A stretch of 64,000 nucleotides of DNA from Lantana camara (taxonomy: Eukaryota; Streptophyta; Magnoliopsida; Lamiales; Verbenaceae): assembly GCA_037501455.1 (NCBI GenBank), contig CM074859.1:23811194-23875193 (forward strand), written 5' to 3'. Numbering within the stretch: the stretch's first letter is position 1; every line of letters starts with the position of its first letter. The notes under the pieces are model-generated. The model was given only the letters and a program-made list of their open reading frames with translations, made no database searches and had not been told where the DNA came from. This document shows positions 48,236-60,009 of the stretch, one piece after another. The position numbers were made by a program, and so were the translations under genes.

Positions 48236-48960
48236 TTTAGCCAATTACGTTGTGCAGCATATTGCTCAAAATAATCACCATGATGATTATACTTCATTCA
48301 AACCGTATATTAAAAAAATTGCGGGATCGAACTAGAATAGCTTCATTCCCGACCAAGGCACCTATTACAATATTTTGATGCCTGAATAAGTGTTACGAAT
48401 GCTACATCACTCCAACGATAAAAAAGGGGCATGGTGCTGAAATTGAATATTGAAACAGCGTACAAAAAAACCCAGTGAAATTTCTAAAAAGACTTTTAAC
48501 TTTCTTCAAATTCCCGACGAAAATCATCAATATCATTATGAGCAGAATGTAGCGGATACAATCGGAGACTCTATAGAATGGTGAACCAACGGAGGTTGTA
48601 CGGATGTGTGGCATTAGATAAGGTAATCACGTTTGGTTTATTTGTTTGTAATATGCATGGAACAACTTACATATATAATTGAAGAGACCATTTCGGCCGG
48701 ACCTGGAAGCCAATTATGGTATATTAGATAAGCTCTTACATGATCTCACACTTGCCTTTTGCGGACGACTTAATATTGGGAGTCAAACCTATCGTGGATG
48801 GAGCAAACTGCATTAAAAGTGTGGTTGAGACGTTTTGCAAGGAGTTGGGCCTCAAATTAAACTTATACAAATCACATGTGTTGTTTGCACCTTATATGAC
48901 AAATGATTTAAAGCAGTAGGTTAGTAGAATTCTGGGTATGGAAAATACAGACAACTTAAG
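47130..48960 (+). pseudogene. LINE ORF2 (reverse transcriptase) remnants
   Basis: Recognisable non-LTR retrotransposon pieces on the plus strand: WLKFRDKQTSFFYLSAIMRR at about 47228 (and again near 48060 in the second tandem copy), the linker before reverse transcriptase; NSFIPDQG-like text at about 48330; then ISHLPFADDLILGVKP at about 48748, the catalytic FADD box of LINE reverse transcriptase; and ETFCKELGLKLNLYKSHVLF at about 48830. Stops and frameshifts occur throughout, so it is dead. It sits inside the Helitron-like element. Confidence 0.75.
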
Positions 48961-49089
48961 GAACTATTTGGGGGGTACAAATAAACTTTAGTTGTAATTA
49001 TAATGAGCATTTCCCGATTGTGATTAATAGAGTCGAAAAGCATCTCTTGGGATAGAAAGCCAAAATGACAAATATTTGTTGAAGAATGA

Positions 49090-50480
49090 CACTTATTAAG
49101 TCCATCACTATCTCGATCTCCATCAACCACATGCACACAAATTGGCTCCCTAATCAGATGTACGATAAACTTGATCCACTCAAGCACAACTTTCTTTAGG
49201 CGATTAATATAACAAGGAACGAACCCATCTTGTAGAGTGAAAGAAGGTGACTGCAAAGAAGTAAGAATGTGGATTGGGTTTTAGAGAAGCCCAAAAGAAA
49301 ATATAGTGATGCTAACTAAAACGGGATGAAGAATGCTTAACAAGGAGATGGCGTTATACATCAAAAAAATATTTAAAAAGGGATAACATTCTTGATCGAA
49401 TATAAGCCTCGACTTATGGGTTTCCCGAGCATGGAAGGGGATAATTAAAAACACTTGGATGGTGGAACCATTTTAAAAATGGAGGATTGGGAACGGTGAA
49501 GGGACATCTTTATGGAATGATAGATGGTTATCACAAGGTAAACTGACGGACATCTTTGGAGATAACATTCATGAGGAGGATAAAGATCTTATGGAATGTA
49601 ATCTCATTGGAAAAGATAAAAATTGAAACCTAAATAAGTTGAAAACATCACCGTCCAAAGAGGTGGTGAATGAGGTACTTAGTATCCTAACGCGCTGCAT
49701 GATAATGGAGATAAGAGAGAATGAATTGTGTCAACTAAAGATAAATTCTCCTATAAAATGACAATACTCTACTTTATGGCGTCGGATGAGACATGCAAGA
49801 AAAAACTTTAAAGGTAATTTTCACCCCAAAAATTCAAGATTTTCCTGTGGCTTTGCCACTATGATAGCTTGCTTACAAATGTATTAGAGTATGATAGAAA
49901 ATTTAGGGAAAACTTGCGAGTGTCGGATGGGCTCAAAGAGAGCTTTAGTAGCAAAATACTGAGTAATATGCTCCTAAAATATCCTGGGTGGGTTGCGTTG
50001 ATCTTGACGCTCTAAAATTTTTGGAAAACATGGAACCGATGGAGCTATCAAAATGTTATGAAGCTTAGAAATGTTATTATTCGCCACATAAAAGAGTTAT
50101 CTACGACCTTAGTAATAATCAATAAGAACACAAAACACAGGCAAAAGAAAATCTGCACTTAGTTGTCGTGAAATAAATTCGAGAAGTGATGGGTAAAACT
50201 AAAATCGGATTGAAGCTTTTATAACTACACCAACAGGGGCATCATTCGAGATGGCAATTGGAGATGAATGCTAGGATATATATGTTACGAGTCTTGGTAT
50301 AGTTTCAATAATGTAGCAAAGTTATTGAACTTACCTAAAAGATTAAAACTAACTTTGGAGAGATACTTTTCAAAAATTAATGTGGAGATTGATTTGGAGA
50401 CGGTCGTTAAATGAATAACAATGAAGGATACTCAAAAACAACTAATGAGAAATGTAATATTTGATTGGCGTAGGTTACTC
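49090..50480 (+). pseudogene. LINE ORF2 C-terminal remnant, copy 1
   Basis: Continues the LINE: INHMHTNWLPNQMYDKLD at about 49118, LWVSRAWKGIIKNTW near 49416, then WRIGNGEGTSLWNDRWLSQG at about 49482, the usual 'IGNG..T..W.D.WL' tail of plant LINEs, and a zinc-binding-like region after it. Many stops. Copy 2 of the tail follows directly. Confidence 0.7.
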
Positions 50481-50589
50481 CAAAGATTTTGAGAAACTTT
50501 GATTAAATAAATCTCGAGAGAAAGAAACATGATGATGGATAAATTGGCGAGGATAGGTCATAAGGTTCAAGATGGTTATTGCTGCTAGG

Positions 50590-51900
50590 ATGTTCTCATT
50601 CTTGAACATAAGCTTCCACTTATGGCTTCCTGAGCATGCAAGGGGATAGTTAGAACCAGTTGAATGGACGTCTCTATGGAATGATAGATGGTTATCACAA
50701 GCAAACTAGCGGACATTTTTGGAGATAAGATTCATGAGAAGGATAAAGATCTGATGGTATGTAATCCACTGCACAAATAAAAACTGAAACTTACATAAGT
50801 TGAAAACGTTATTGCCTAAGGAGGTGGTGGATGAGATACTTAATGTCCTAATTGCATTGCATGATAACGGAGATAAGAGAGTTTTGATTGGGTCAACTAA
50901 CGACAAATTGTCCTATAAATCGGTTATAGTCTACTTATGGTGTCGGATGAGACATGGGAGAAAAATTGGAAATGAGTTTGAAAATTACTTTGTCCCCAAA
51001 AGTTTAAGATTTTCTTGTGGCTTGCTAACATGATAGCTTGCTCATGAATGTACTGAAATATGACAAAAAATTTAGAAAAAGTGATGTATGTACACGCTGC
51101 TATATAGGACATGAATATGTGGACTACATGCTCAGAAGTTGTCTATTCGCACTTCGGGTGTCAGATAAGATTATTGATGCACAAACTGAACGAAATTTCC
51201 ATGGCATGCGAGTGTCGAACGGTCTCAAAGAGAGCTTTTATAACAAAATTCAGAGTAATATGTTATCTGATTATCATGCATGGATTGTCTTGATCTTGAC
51301 GCTTTAAAATCTTTGAAAAATATGGAACCGATGGAGCTATCAAAATGTTATGAAACTTAGAAGTTCCACTCTTCGTCACATAAAAGAGTTAATGAAACCT
51401 CAACACTAATTAGTGTGGACAAAAAATACAGATAAAAGAAAAATATGCACTGAGTTATCGTGGAATAAACCCGAGAAAGGATTGGTGAAACTAAACTCTG
51501 AGGTGAGCTTTTATAACCAGGGGAATCATTTGAGATGACAGGGCCGTCATTCTAGACGACAGCTGAATATGGGTGTTAGGATACGCTATGGATATTAGTA
51601 GAGTTTAAATAATATAGTGGATTTATTGAGCTTACGTGGAGTATTAACACTAACTTGGGAAAGACACTTTTCGATGACTAAAGTGGGTATTGACTCGAAG
51701 ATGGTAATGAAATGGATAACAATGAAGGATATTGAAATGGAACAAATGAGAAATGTAATTTAATTGATAAAGTTTACTCCAAAGGCCATACGAAAGTTGA
51801 ATTAAATAAATCTCTAGAAAAAGAAACTAACATGATGACCGATAAACTGATGAGAATATGTCATAAGTTTCAAGATGATTACTACGTTTAGGATGATCTA
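50590..51900 (+). pseudogene. LINE ORF2 C-terminal remnant, copy 2 (tandem duplicate)
   Basis: Repeats the 49400-50540 stretch with about 10-15 percent divergence: CTCTATGGAATGATAGATGG, CAAGRGGATAAAGATCTKATGG-type and AAATATTGGAACCGATGGAG-type passages recur in order, offset by about 1.15 kb. Open frames at 50800-51033 and 51038-51307 are leftovers of the LINE frame, not genes. Confidence 0.7.
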
Positions 51901-52292
51901 CCGGCAAAATTGGGTGATCTTTTAGGTTTTGTTCTATATTTTTTACATGTCTTTTCATTTTATTAAATATATTTGAAAGTTATGAACTATTACTTATGCT
52001 TAAAAGCGAGAATTATTTGGCCAAATTACTATACACTTAAATATATATTTTTTTATATAATAACAAAATTTCAAATATTTTTATTGCTTATTTATTTGGA
52101 TGTTCTCTACTTCGAATTTCTACTTATCGTAGATGATTTGAAAGAGAAATTTCATATAAATATTTTTGTATGTGTATATTTATTTAATCAAAATAAATAT
52201 TTTTAATCTCTTAATTTGTTCAATAAATATAATAACTAAATTTATTTAAAAAAATTAAATGATAAACGTGCAACGCACGTTCACCTCACTAG

Positions 52293-53935
52293 TTTGATTA
52301 AGAGGACCAAATTATAGATTTCTATATTCTCTTGAAGTCCATATAAGATGCAATCATGCAACATTCTTGATCAAGAGCGGAGTTAGAATTTTATAAACAA
52401 GGTGGCGATGAGATTAAAAATTTTAAAGAAAAATGTAAAATTTTAGATATTCGAAAAGAATGGATCAACAATTTTTATTTTATTTTTGTTGTAAAGAATA
52501 AAGAAATTACATTAAAATTTTTCAATGAAAAATGTCCCGACATAATAAGGGCAAAAATAACTTTACTTCATTATATCCTAAGAATTCATAGCAAACCCAA
52601 ACCAAAATCATTACATTATTTTGTAAGCAACAATAAGTCCAAAAAATTATGATGGCATATCTAAGTAACTTTTTGAGCAAGGAGAAATATAAAAATGAAA
52701 AAGAAGATAAGAACTAATTGATATATATATAGCCCCTGTTTATAAAAACACCACATTTTACTATCATAAATTTTTTATTTTTTATTTTTTTACGGTCATA
52801 TACTTTACACGTGATGATAAGTCTTCTTTCGAATTCTATAGTCGACTATGGAAGAGATTCAATATGGTAATCTATTTTAAGAGTTTGAATTTTTCAAAAT
52901 TACCCGTAGATAAATCTTTTTTAGAATTTAAATACTGCAGAGACCAAATACAGTAATTTATTCTAAAATTTTAATTTTTTAAAAATTAGAATACTGTATA
53001 AATCCAATATATTGACTATCTTTTTTTTTTTTTTCACAACTTCGGATACTACAGAACCCAATACGATGACATAGTTTTAAAAACACCAAATGTTGTTGTT
53101 GTCACGATGTTGATGTGAGTTTCTCTCCAACGAGATGTTATATGATGGAATCAATCTTCTTTTTAATCCATATAAAATAGATTATAATAATGTCTAAAGA
53201 ATTAATAATTGCAGTTGTAATTTGTCCAGCACAATAAACCAAAAACTTCATACAACAGACAAAGATTCTAAGGGTATTAAAAAATAGACTAAGATTCTGA
53301 ATTTATAATAAAATTAATAATTATATTATTCCTTTGTTGTCCAACCCAAACACAAAGGACAATTAATTCAGTAAAAATTTAAAAAAGTTTCTGTTGGGGG
53401 AAAAGGTATTATAGCCTTTAACTTGTACAAGAAAATAGGAAGATATTCAAGAACAAAAAATAGGACCATAAACACATTATCCACACAGGCCAGTTAGATT
53501 CCCAGCCACATCAATGGTCCCCAATGCCAACTTCATAAGAAATAAGTAAGATTTTGCAAAAAGTTGTAAAAAGGGGGGCCAGAAAGAAAACGATTTCATC
53601 AAAATTTCATTTTTTTTCTTTAATTACACATTTTTTTGGCACTAAAAATTACAATAGACTAATCCGAGAGGTCGATATCTTCACCAAGCGCAAATCCAGA
53701 TCACTGAAAATTCTCAAGAAAAGAATCATATTTTTTTATTATCCAAATTCGATGAGTTCAGTAAAAAGCCAAACATATTCGTGCAAAATAACAGCCCAGA
53801 AAAGGGATGTGCATACTCCACTCTTTACTACCTTTTTATATGTGAAAAGTAAGAGGTGAAAATGAAGGAACAAGAAAAGAAAAGGCAGCTTTCGGAAAGA
53901 GGAACCTAAACTTTCTTCCATAAGGGGGTCAGGAT
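52293..53935. other. Intergenic stretch and RMC1 3' region
   Basis: No gene. Near 52375 a GAGCGGAGTTAGAATTTTAT segment resembles a decayed hAT end (compare 63829). The last 300 bp before 53936 are the likely 3' UTR of RMC1, read on the minus strand. Confidence 0.45.
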
Positions 53936-56900
53936 TCATGCATTCATCTCGGTCACCATCCGATGGTACGTCTGGTGATCGGACGTGCTCTTGAAGCCTG
54001 GGATGAAATCGGAAAAGAATCTTAAAACTGCAACGAGGTTTTGTGGATCTCTAGAGGCGTAAGCTGCTTCAAGAAATAATGCGGGTCGGACTGTGTTAAC
54101 CTGTAAAGGTTATGGAGTTTATGTATCGCGTGAAACTTGAGGTGGGAAATGAGAAACAAGAAATCAGATGCAGTGTATAACGAACTAACCTGATTCTTTC
54201 GTGCGTAGCGTAGAGCTTCGAGATAATATCCATCTTGTACAAGAAGCAAAACATAGTCGTGATGCAACGCCAGCTGTCTTAGCATATCCAAACCCAATTT
54301 ACGTATTTGAAGGTTGACACGGCCAGATTCCAGCAATTTTAACGCTACTTCCTTTGAGGGCTCGATAATCTGCAGTTTTTAGGTCCCACAGCTATGAGTC
54401 TTTGTTGTCTATCAGTACTAATTCTTATAATTGCATAAGAAAGTTCGTTTTACTCTCTTTTTTGAAACACACAAATCAAACAAAATTGTAACCTTATTCA
54501 TGACAAATAACCCAAGCTCGGTATAACGCTCGTCCCGGGCAAGTATTTGTACCATCAAGACGTATGTACTAGGATGCACTTTTAGTTTTTCCAAGCTAGC
54601 ACTGCAATAGTAGAGCAAAGAATATGTAAGAGACTAAAGCACAATACGATAAAACAGAAAATTAGTGATAAGTTCTCACCAACTGCATATATTTATTTAA
54701 TGACTAAAAAGTTCACAAATGATTTTTGCAATGTCATTAGCAACAAATGTAAAGCGATGTTTAAGTTGCCAACATTGACATTTAGTGGCAATGAATATAT
54801 CGTCACAACGAAACAACTCATAGTGATAATTTTTATTGCCGCTATAGGGTGTCACTAATTTGTAAATAGTGACAATTTAAAAATACTAAATCATGTCATT
54901 ATGAAATCATCCAGTGACAAAACAAAAATTCTTGTCACTGAAATACTGAATAGATGTAATTAGTAAAACAGAACTAAAAGGTGGTGCTGTTATGGGAACA
55001 TTGGCAAACTCGGGGAAAGAAAATTTTTGTCACTGAATAGATGTAATTAGTAAAGCAGAATCAAAAGGTAGTCCTTTTACGGGAGTGTTTGCAAAGTTCC
55101 GGGGAAAAAAAAGGAATTCTATATTTTTTGCTCCTAGGTTATTTTCATAAACAAACAGAAGTTTGTTAAGTCTAATATAGGTGTTTCTCAACTTTTTTTC
55201 CCGGAAAACTCAACTGTTTTTCTTTAAAGGCATAGTGTGTGCCAAGATAATACCTGCGAAGAAACTCAACAATAACCGAAGTGAGGTACGATCCATCTCC
55301 CGCCATCTCTTCCTCAGCTGGAGCAAACACATAGCTGTACAAATCAGAAGGGGAAGCTGCAGCTGAAGTAGTCACCTGTGATTGGTTTCTCCCGGAATCA
55401 CTCGAATTTAAACCATCATCACCAACTACCGATGGATCAAGATTACTGGAGTTTGTTCTCTGACTACCATCAGATTCTGAGGTCTGCAAATTAGATCTGT
55501 TAGAAGGGTCGTTCTCAATGCCAATTTCAGATTCTTGCTTCACGATCTTTCGAGAAGCATCTACGTGCTCGTCGGCAACTGTATTGGGTCGAGTTGTACT
55601 GGCAGCAGCAGAAGGGGGAGTTTGCTCTACAGTGGTGGTTTTGTAATAACTGCCTGTTTTGATGGCATTTGAGTATGCTGTGAGTAACACGTCTATAGCC
55701 CGGGAAACTATTGGAACGGGCTTTCGTTCCAAAATAGTAGTGCGAACGATCCCCAAGCACAACTGTTTGGCCTGAAATAAGCAATAGAGATGTTTATGTT
55801 GCAAGGAAGATTGTGTATCACAATAAACAATCAGAAATGTAACACTTCTCTCCAACTAAACAATTGACATGATAGTCATAATTTGATGACTAAATAAATG
55901 ATAATTCAAAAGCGAAAATAGCCTTTAGTGGGTGGGTACTTCTACCACAAGGTTTGGAGGGTGTTTGGCTAAGCTTATTTAAAAAATCACATAAGCTCCC
56001 AGTAATTTCAGGTGTTTTTGAAGTTTGTAAGATGGTTGATCTTATTTTACAAAAACGAGCTGAAAGTGTTTCCGAAAATAAAATAACAACTTTCTAATAA
56101 TGTGGTAAGAAATAAAGGAGTGGGTTGAGAGTTTTAAAATAAGTTCGAAAGATTGTCACTTAATTGCAAGGCATTGGGCATTCGTAAAAGCTTCTGAGTA
56201 AAATAGAAGCTAAAGTTGTAAAAGATTAATGTAATAGAAGTTGGGAGTGTTGGGAAATAAAAGTACAAAAAGCACTTTTAGAATATAGGAAAAAAAAAAA
56301 TACTACATGCTGAAATAAGCACCTCCAAAGTGCTGCTAATTTAAGCACATGTACCGAAACAAAACACACTATAGTTCTGCTTTTTTTAAGCTAAAAGGAA
56401 TAAAAGCATCTTTTTAAGAGTCTGCAGCACCCACCCACCCGCAACCACATCTTATAAATGGACACATATTACCCCTCTTACCTTGTCGGTTTCCAACTTC
56501 CTTCTTTGCAAGAATTCAAGCATCAGTGAAACTTCTGAGCTACTGGCTGCAATTGCCTGCAAAGAGACAAGACGGACGAAATCAGATAAAAAATACCAGA
56601 AACCGCCATTCTGCCATACCATATTCTTAAACCGTGAAAAACTTGCCTCCAAATCCACATTGATTTTCCACAAAAACCCGTTAGAAACATCACAAACAAG
56701 GTCAGGCACGAGGAAATTCCATTGATCTCCATAGATAGTCACTTCACTATCACTCAAGTTTCTGGGCTCCGAAGCTCCAGAAGTAGTTTGAGATGATGCA
56801 AAACCGGCCCTAGTAAAACCTCTCAACAATAGTGGAAGTGGCGCAGATATAGGCGTGTGAGAATCTGCAAATATATCATATATAATGGCGACTTTTGCTT

Positions 56901-59090
56901 CCACTTGATGAACTATCAAAATATTGTCAACCACACTAACAGCAATTCTATTCGAGTAAATTGGCAGGGATCCCTGCAAAACCCAAAAGAGAACCCGGGA
57001 TTATAGCATCATAAAGTAAATTGAAATAGGTATAGTGCTTTGGGAACAAATACAATAATCAAATCTGAAGTTGCATTTGAGATTTATTAACATTTAACAT
57101 ACAAAAAGCTCAAAAGAATAATAAAATACATTTATAAATAAGAAAACCTTTTTCATATGTTTCCTTTCAAGGAAGAGAGAAGGTAAACGCATTAATGTGG
57201 TCAACAGAGACGATTACAAATTTAGAAGTTTATTTCATACCATTTCCAGATAGACAACTAAATATGGAATCTTCCATATTATAAGAAAAGATTAATGCAG
57301 AAGAACTTCTTTTGCATATTTTTGTTTATAGCAGACAACCCGCTTTCAGTTAATTTGACAAAGAATATTCATACATTAGTTAAGTAGCATCAGCTTTTCG
57401 ACTTGCCTGTGGTACTACAGCATCTCGATAAAACCTGTACACATGAAGTAGCATAGCTACTCTATCAAACTGCAGGCAATAAATCCTGCCATACCTGTAA
57501 ATCAATTGAAAGATACTGCAATTAACAAAATTGAACTCTATCCATGTATTAATATCAAATCAAAGGGAAATAAATAATGTACACGGTGACAATATGGACA
57601 TCTTCAGCAGCAAGAACCGGCTTATTATTCGCCTCCTGTTTGGCCATCGCCATCTCAAACCTAGGCAAGCGGATTATTCCAGCAGACGACAGCTAAAAGG
57701 AAAAGGAAAAGGCAAATTTAAGAACCAAAATAAATCAATAAGTATTTCAACTTAATCAAAAACATATTATAAGATGTGAAATAGCTCGTTATTCTCCCCA
57801 TGCACCTTAATAATTTCCTAATGAGTGCTACGGGAGTGTTTGCAACTAAAAAAGAGATTTTTGCCTCTTTTTTTAGTTTCTTTCAGCACTTTGGCAGAGT
57901 TCAGAAAACCAATTTCAGCTTTAATTTAAGCAGGGAAATAAAAAGAGGCTAATTTGGAAGCACCTAAGGAACAACTTTTGGCTTCAACTTCTAGCTTCTA
58001 GGCTACTTTCGTGAATAACTTGAAGCTTGTTTAAGGCAATAAAAATGCTTAACTCTTTTCTCCAAACACTCAACTACTGCATTCTTTTTTTACTTTTCAT
58101 TCTTTTTCTCAAGCACTTCCTACTTTTACTTTTATAACTTCTACCACAATTTCTGCTGCCCCAAATAGAGTAGAGTTTGCATACGCCCCACTTCAGCTTA
58201 TAAAGCATTAACAAGAAGATATAAGGATATACTAACAAATTAAACTATTAAAAATCGATAACAAAACTCTCACAAATGAAAAAACAACTATTACATAGCA
58301 TTCAACTAGGTGACATCTCATACCTGATAACCTGTAAAACTCTTGTTCTGCATTCCTGAGGCAAGAAGCACCAACCTGCTTTCATGTGTGTAGATATACC
58401 AGCTAATGTTCAATTTCTTCTTCTCCACTAATTGGAGAGACTTCGACTCGTTATTGTACAAGTATAAATCCAGCCCACTGAAACCATGATATGATTTTAA
58501 TGCATAAAAATTTAATACTATAATCAAGACAAACAGGATTTTTTCAAGACGATGCTTACCTGGTTTTCACAAAAACAAGATCACAGGTCGAGCAATCTGT
58601 CCAAAAGAACCCCAGAAATGTTTCTGACTCAGACCTACACTTTTGACTAAATGTATCCCCAGTCTGTTTGTTCCAGATCTGAATCTCATGAATAGATCGT
58701 TGGATAGCCAAAAGCTTGAGATCTAATGAGTATCTAAGAGAAAGAACAGGTCCTTCGGTTATTGGATCACATGAAGGAGCAATTTGAGGATTGTATGGAG
58801 CAATTTTCCATGAAAAAACCTACACAAAGACACAATGTTTAGTTTAAAAGCTGAAAAGTTTCAACTCTTTGTTCTATGAGCCTTTGGTAAATGTTTACCT
58901 GACTAGGCCTTCTGTAAATGTTTACCTGATCAGATGTCAATGAGATAATCAATTTATTTCCATCATCATAGAATATACTCCTCGATCCAACAACATGGCA
59001 CCTTAGAGGTGGATATTGGATATAAACATGTGACAGTGCATTAGATCCACTGAAGCTAGAATGACCAGAAGAAGATGCCTCTCCAATCAT
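53936..59090 (-). CDS. RMC1: RMC1-like regulator of the MON1-CCZ1 complex (Mic1 domain)
   Basis: In animals and plants this protein is a subunit of the Mon1-Ccz1 guanine-nucleotide exchange factor that activates Rab7 on late endosomes/vacuoles (family knowledge). Exons: 59090-58926, 58819-58560, 58477-58324, 57692-57583, 57494-57407, 56973-56647, 56556-56482, 55771-55254, 54601-54493, 54369-54190, 54100-53936; 716 residues, frame kept at every junction. The N-terminal half (SHVYIQYPPLRC, FYDDGNK, LSLRYSLD, IQIWN, YTHESRLVLLASGMQ) is the beta-propeller-like part. The middle has ISAPLPLLLRGF and a Ser/Thr-rich linker. The C-terminus (ARDERYTELG, LLVQDGYYLEALRYAR, TEMNA end) is the alpha-helical Mic1 domain. 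Introns after 57407 and 56647 start with GC instead of GT. The ATG at 59090 has an in-frame stop upstream with no other ATG between. Transposon-like insertions sit in three introns. Confidence 0.93.
54660..55115. repeat. Transposon-derived intron sequence with tandem duplication (RMC1 intron 8)
   Basis: The intron holds repeated GTGACAA/TTGTCAC and TTAGTGGCAA words typical of CACTA-type subterminal regions. It also has two copies of a roughly 90-bp unit (TTGTCACTGAATAGATGTAA, about 54935 and 55028). No complete element ends are visible. Confidence 0.5.
55927..56450. mobile_element. MITE-like insertion in RMC1 intron 7
   Basis: Opens with GTGGGTGGGT and closes with ACCCACCCAC (10-bp inverted repeat), with GAGGGTGTTTGGCTAAGCTTA just inside, wording common to plant hAT MITEs. 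A clear target duplication was not found. It fills most of a 710-bp intron. Confidence 0.45.
56557..56646 (-). other. GC-AG intron that is open in frame (RMC1 intron 6)
   Basis: The donor is GAG|GCAAGT and the acceptor TTTGCAG|GCA. The 90-bp intron is a multiple of three and contains no stop in the RMC1 frame, so retention would insert 30 residues instead of truncating the protein. A GT donor cannot be used without breaking the conserved LDLEAI...SSSE reading across the junction. Confidence 0.7.
57827..58190. mobile_element. MITE-like insertion in RMC1 intron 3
   Basis: Begins GGGAGTGTTTGCAACTAAAA and ends with the imperfect inverse TTTGCATACGCCCC. The interior has inverted AAGCACTT/GAAGCTT-type words. 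Target duplication not identified. GGGAGTGTTTGCAA also occurs in intron 8 (about 55081), so the same family may have hit the gene twice. Confidence 0.4.
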
Positions 59091-59940
59091 GTTACTCAAA
59101 TTCTCTTCCTCGAGTACGAAACTAAAAGTGTAGCTAAAAAACTCGTCACACTAGATAACCGGTGATTGATATATTTTCTTGAAGTCAAACCTTCTTCCGT
59201 AGCTGGAGAGCAAGAGCAACGAATCACCATACGTCACATAAGAAAAACATGGAAAAATTCACCAAGTTTCATCACACAAAACATTTGGAGAATTAAGTGT
59301 GCCATACCACATTCTGCATGCAACTCTTCAACACAAGGAATTCTTTCAAACACATGTCTTGCTGAACTTCTGGAACTCTCGAGGACACACAGCTACCATA
59401 TTGTTTAGCCTGCAAACGCATTCTATATATAGTGTTAGCATGAAAATATAAGTAAAAATCCAAGTACCCCCTATAATCACAGCCAATTAGCAACTCCCAG
59501 CAACCCATTTCACGATTCTGTCAGAAAAATATCGTTGAACTGTCCTATGATACGAATGCAATTTTTAATTCTAATACATAGTAATCAAACATGAAATCAT
59601 AAACCAACTAAAAGGAGAACCAAACCTGAGCTGAGCAACTGACTAAAATTCGCTGGAGCAAAGATGTTGCCGCGTAATTCTTATCCTTCATCACTGGAAT
59701 TACAACACCTAAACAACAATGAATTCCAGTAATCCAATACAATTACCAAATAAGAAAGAAAGACAAAAAAATAGAACGTAAACGACCAACATACCTAAAA
59801 TCCTCCGAACATCCCAAACGAAAAATGTGATCTTTCGCGTCAAATCGAACTCAGAATCCAGAGAGATCAATTCTGAAGATGGGTGTTTTTTCAGGTGCAA
59901 GAACTTCACCAGTCCACCTAACCGCTTGAAACGGCGTCGG
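59091..59940 (-). other. 5' leader of RMC1 with exon-like blocks
   Basis: Blocks 59909-59795, 59708-59626 and 59517 to about 59409 are open, joined by good GT-AG sites, and could form one frame containing TRKITFFVWDVRRILG and AATSLLQRILVSCSAQ. No upstream ATG starts that frame (it would need GTG), and known RMC1 proteins start near the ATG at 59090. I therefore treat these as 5' UTR exons, or a fragment of something I do not recognise. Confidence 0.4.
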
Positions 59941-59943
59941 CTT

Positions 59944-60000
59944 ATTGGTCTTCGAGACGATAAATGGGCTTATTGGGCCCGAATATGTTGTTAATGGGCC
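59944..60000. promoter_or_regulatory. Site II and CCAAT elements upstream of RMC1
   Basis: TGGGCT at 59965, TGGGCC at 59974 and TGGGCC at 59995 match plant site II (TGGGCY). CCAAT occurs on the minus strand at 59948-59944 and 59976-59972. Clustered site II elements are typical of promoters of broadly expressed, growth-related genes (established for TCP-bound promoters). A weakly bidirectional promoter is possible, but no gene follows on the right. Confidence 0.5.
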
Positions 60001-60009
60001 TAATCATGG

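Larger units (their letters stand above)
44981..52292 (+). mobile_element. Large Helitron-like element (~7.3 kb) carrying LINE remnants
   Basis: The 5' end is TCTATCTATATATCTTATAA followed by AAGCACG, a start typical of plant Helitrons, preceded by A. The 3' end is CTAG followed by T (52289-52292), with a perfect hairpin ACGTGC-AAC-GCACGT (52266-52280) 8 nt before it. No Rep/helicase frame is visible, so it is non-autonomous. The interior is not ordinary Helitron filler: it holds tandem duplications of about 515 bp and 990 bp and long stretches of decayed LINE ORF2. The exact first base (44981 or 44985) is uncertain. It is possible that the two ends belong to different elements, because they are far apart. 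Confidence 0.6.

Noticed and set aside
50706..51307. Several open frames that might be a small gene cluster
   Set aside because: They are pieces of a decayed LINE ORF2 tail, duplicated from 49400-50540.
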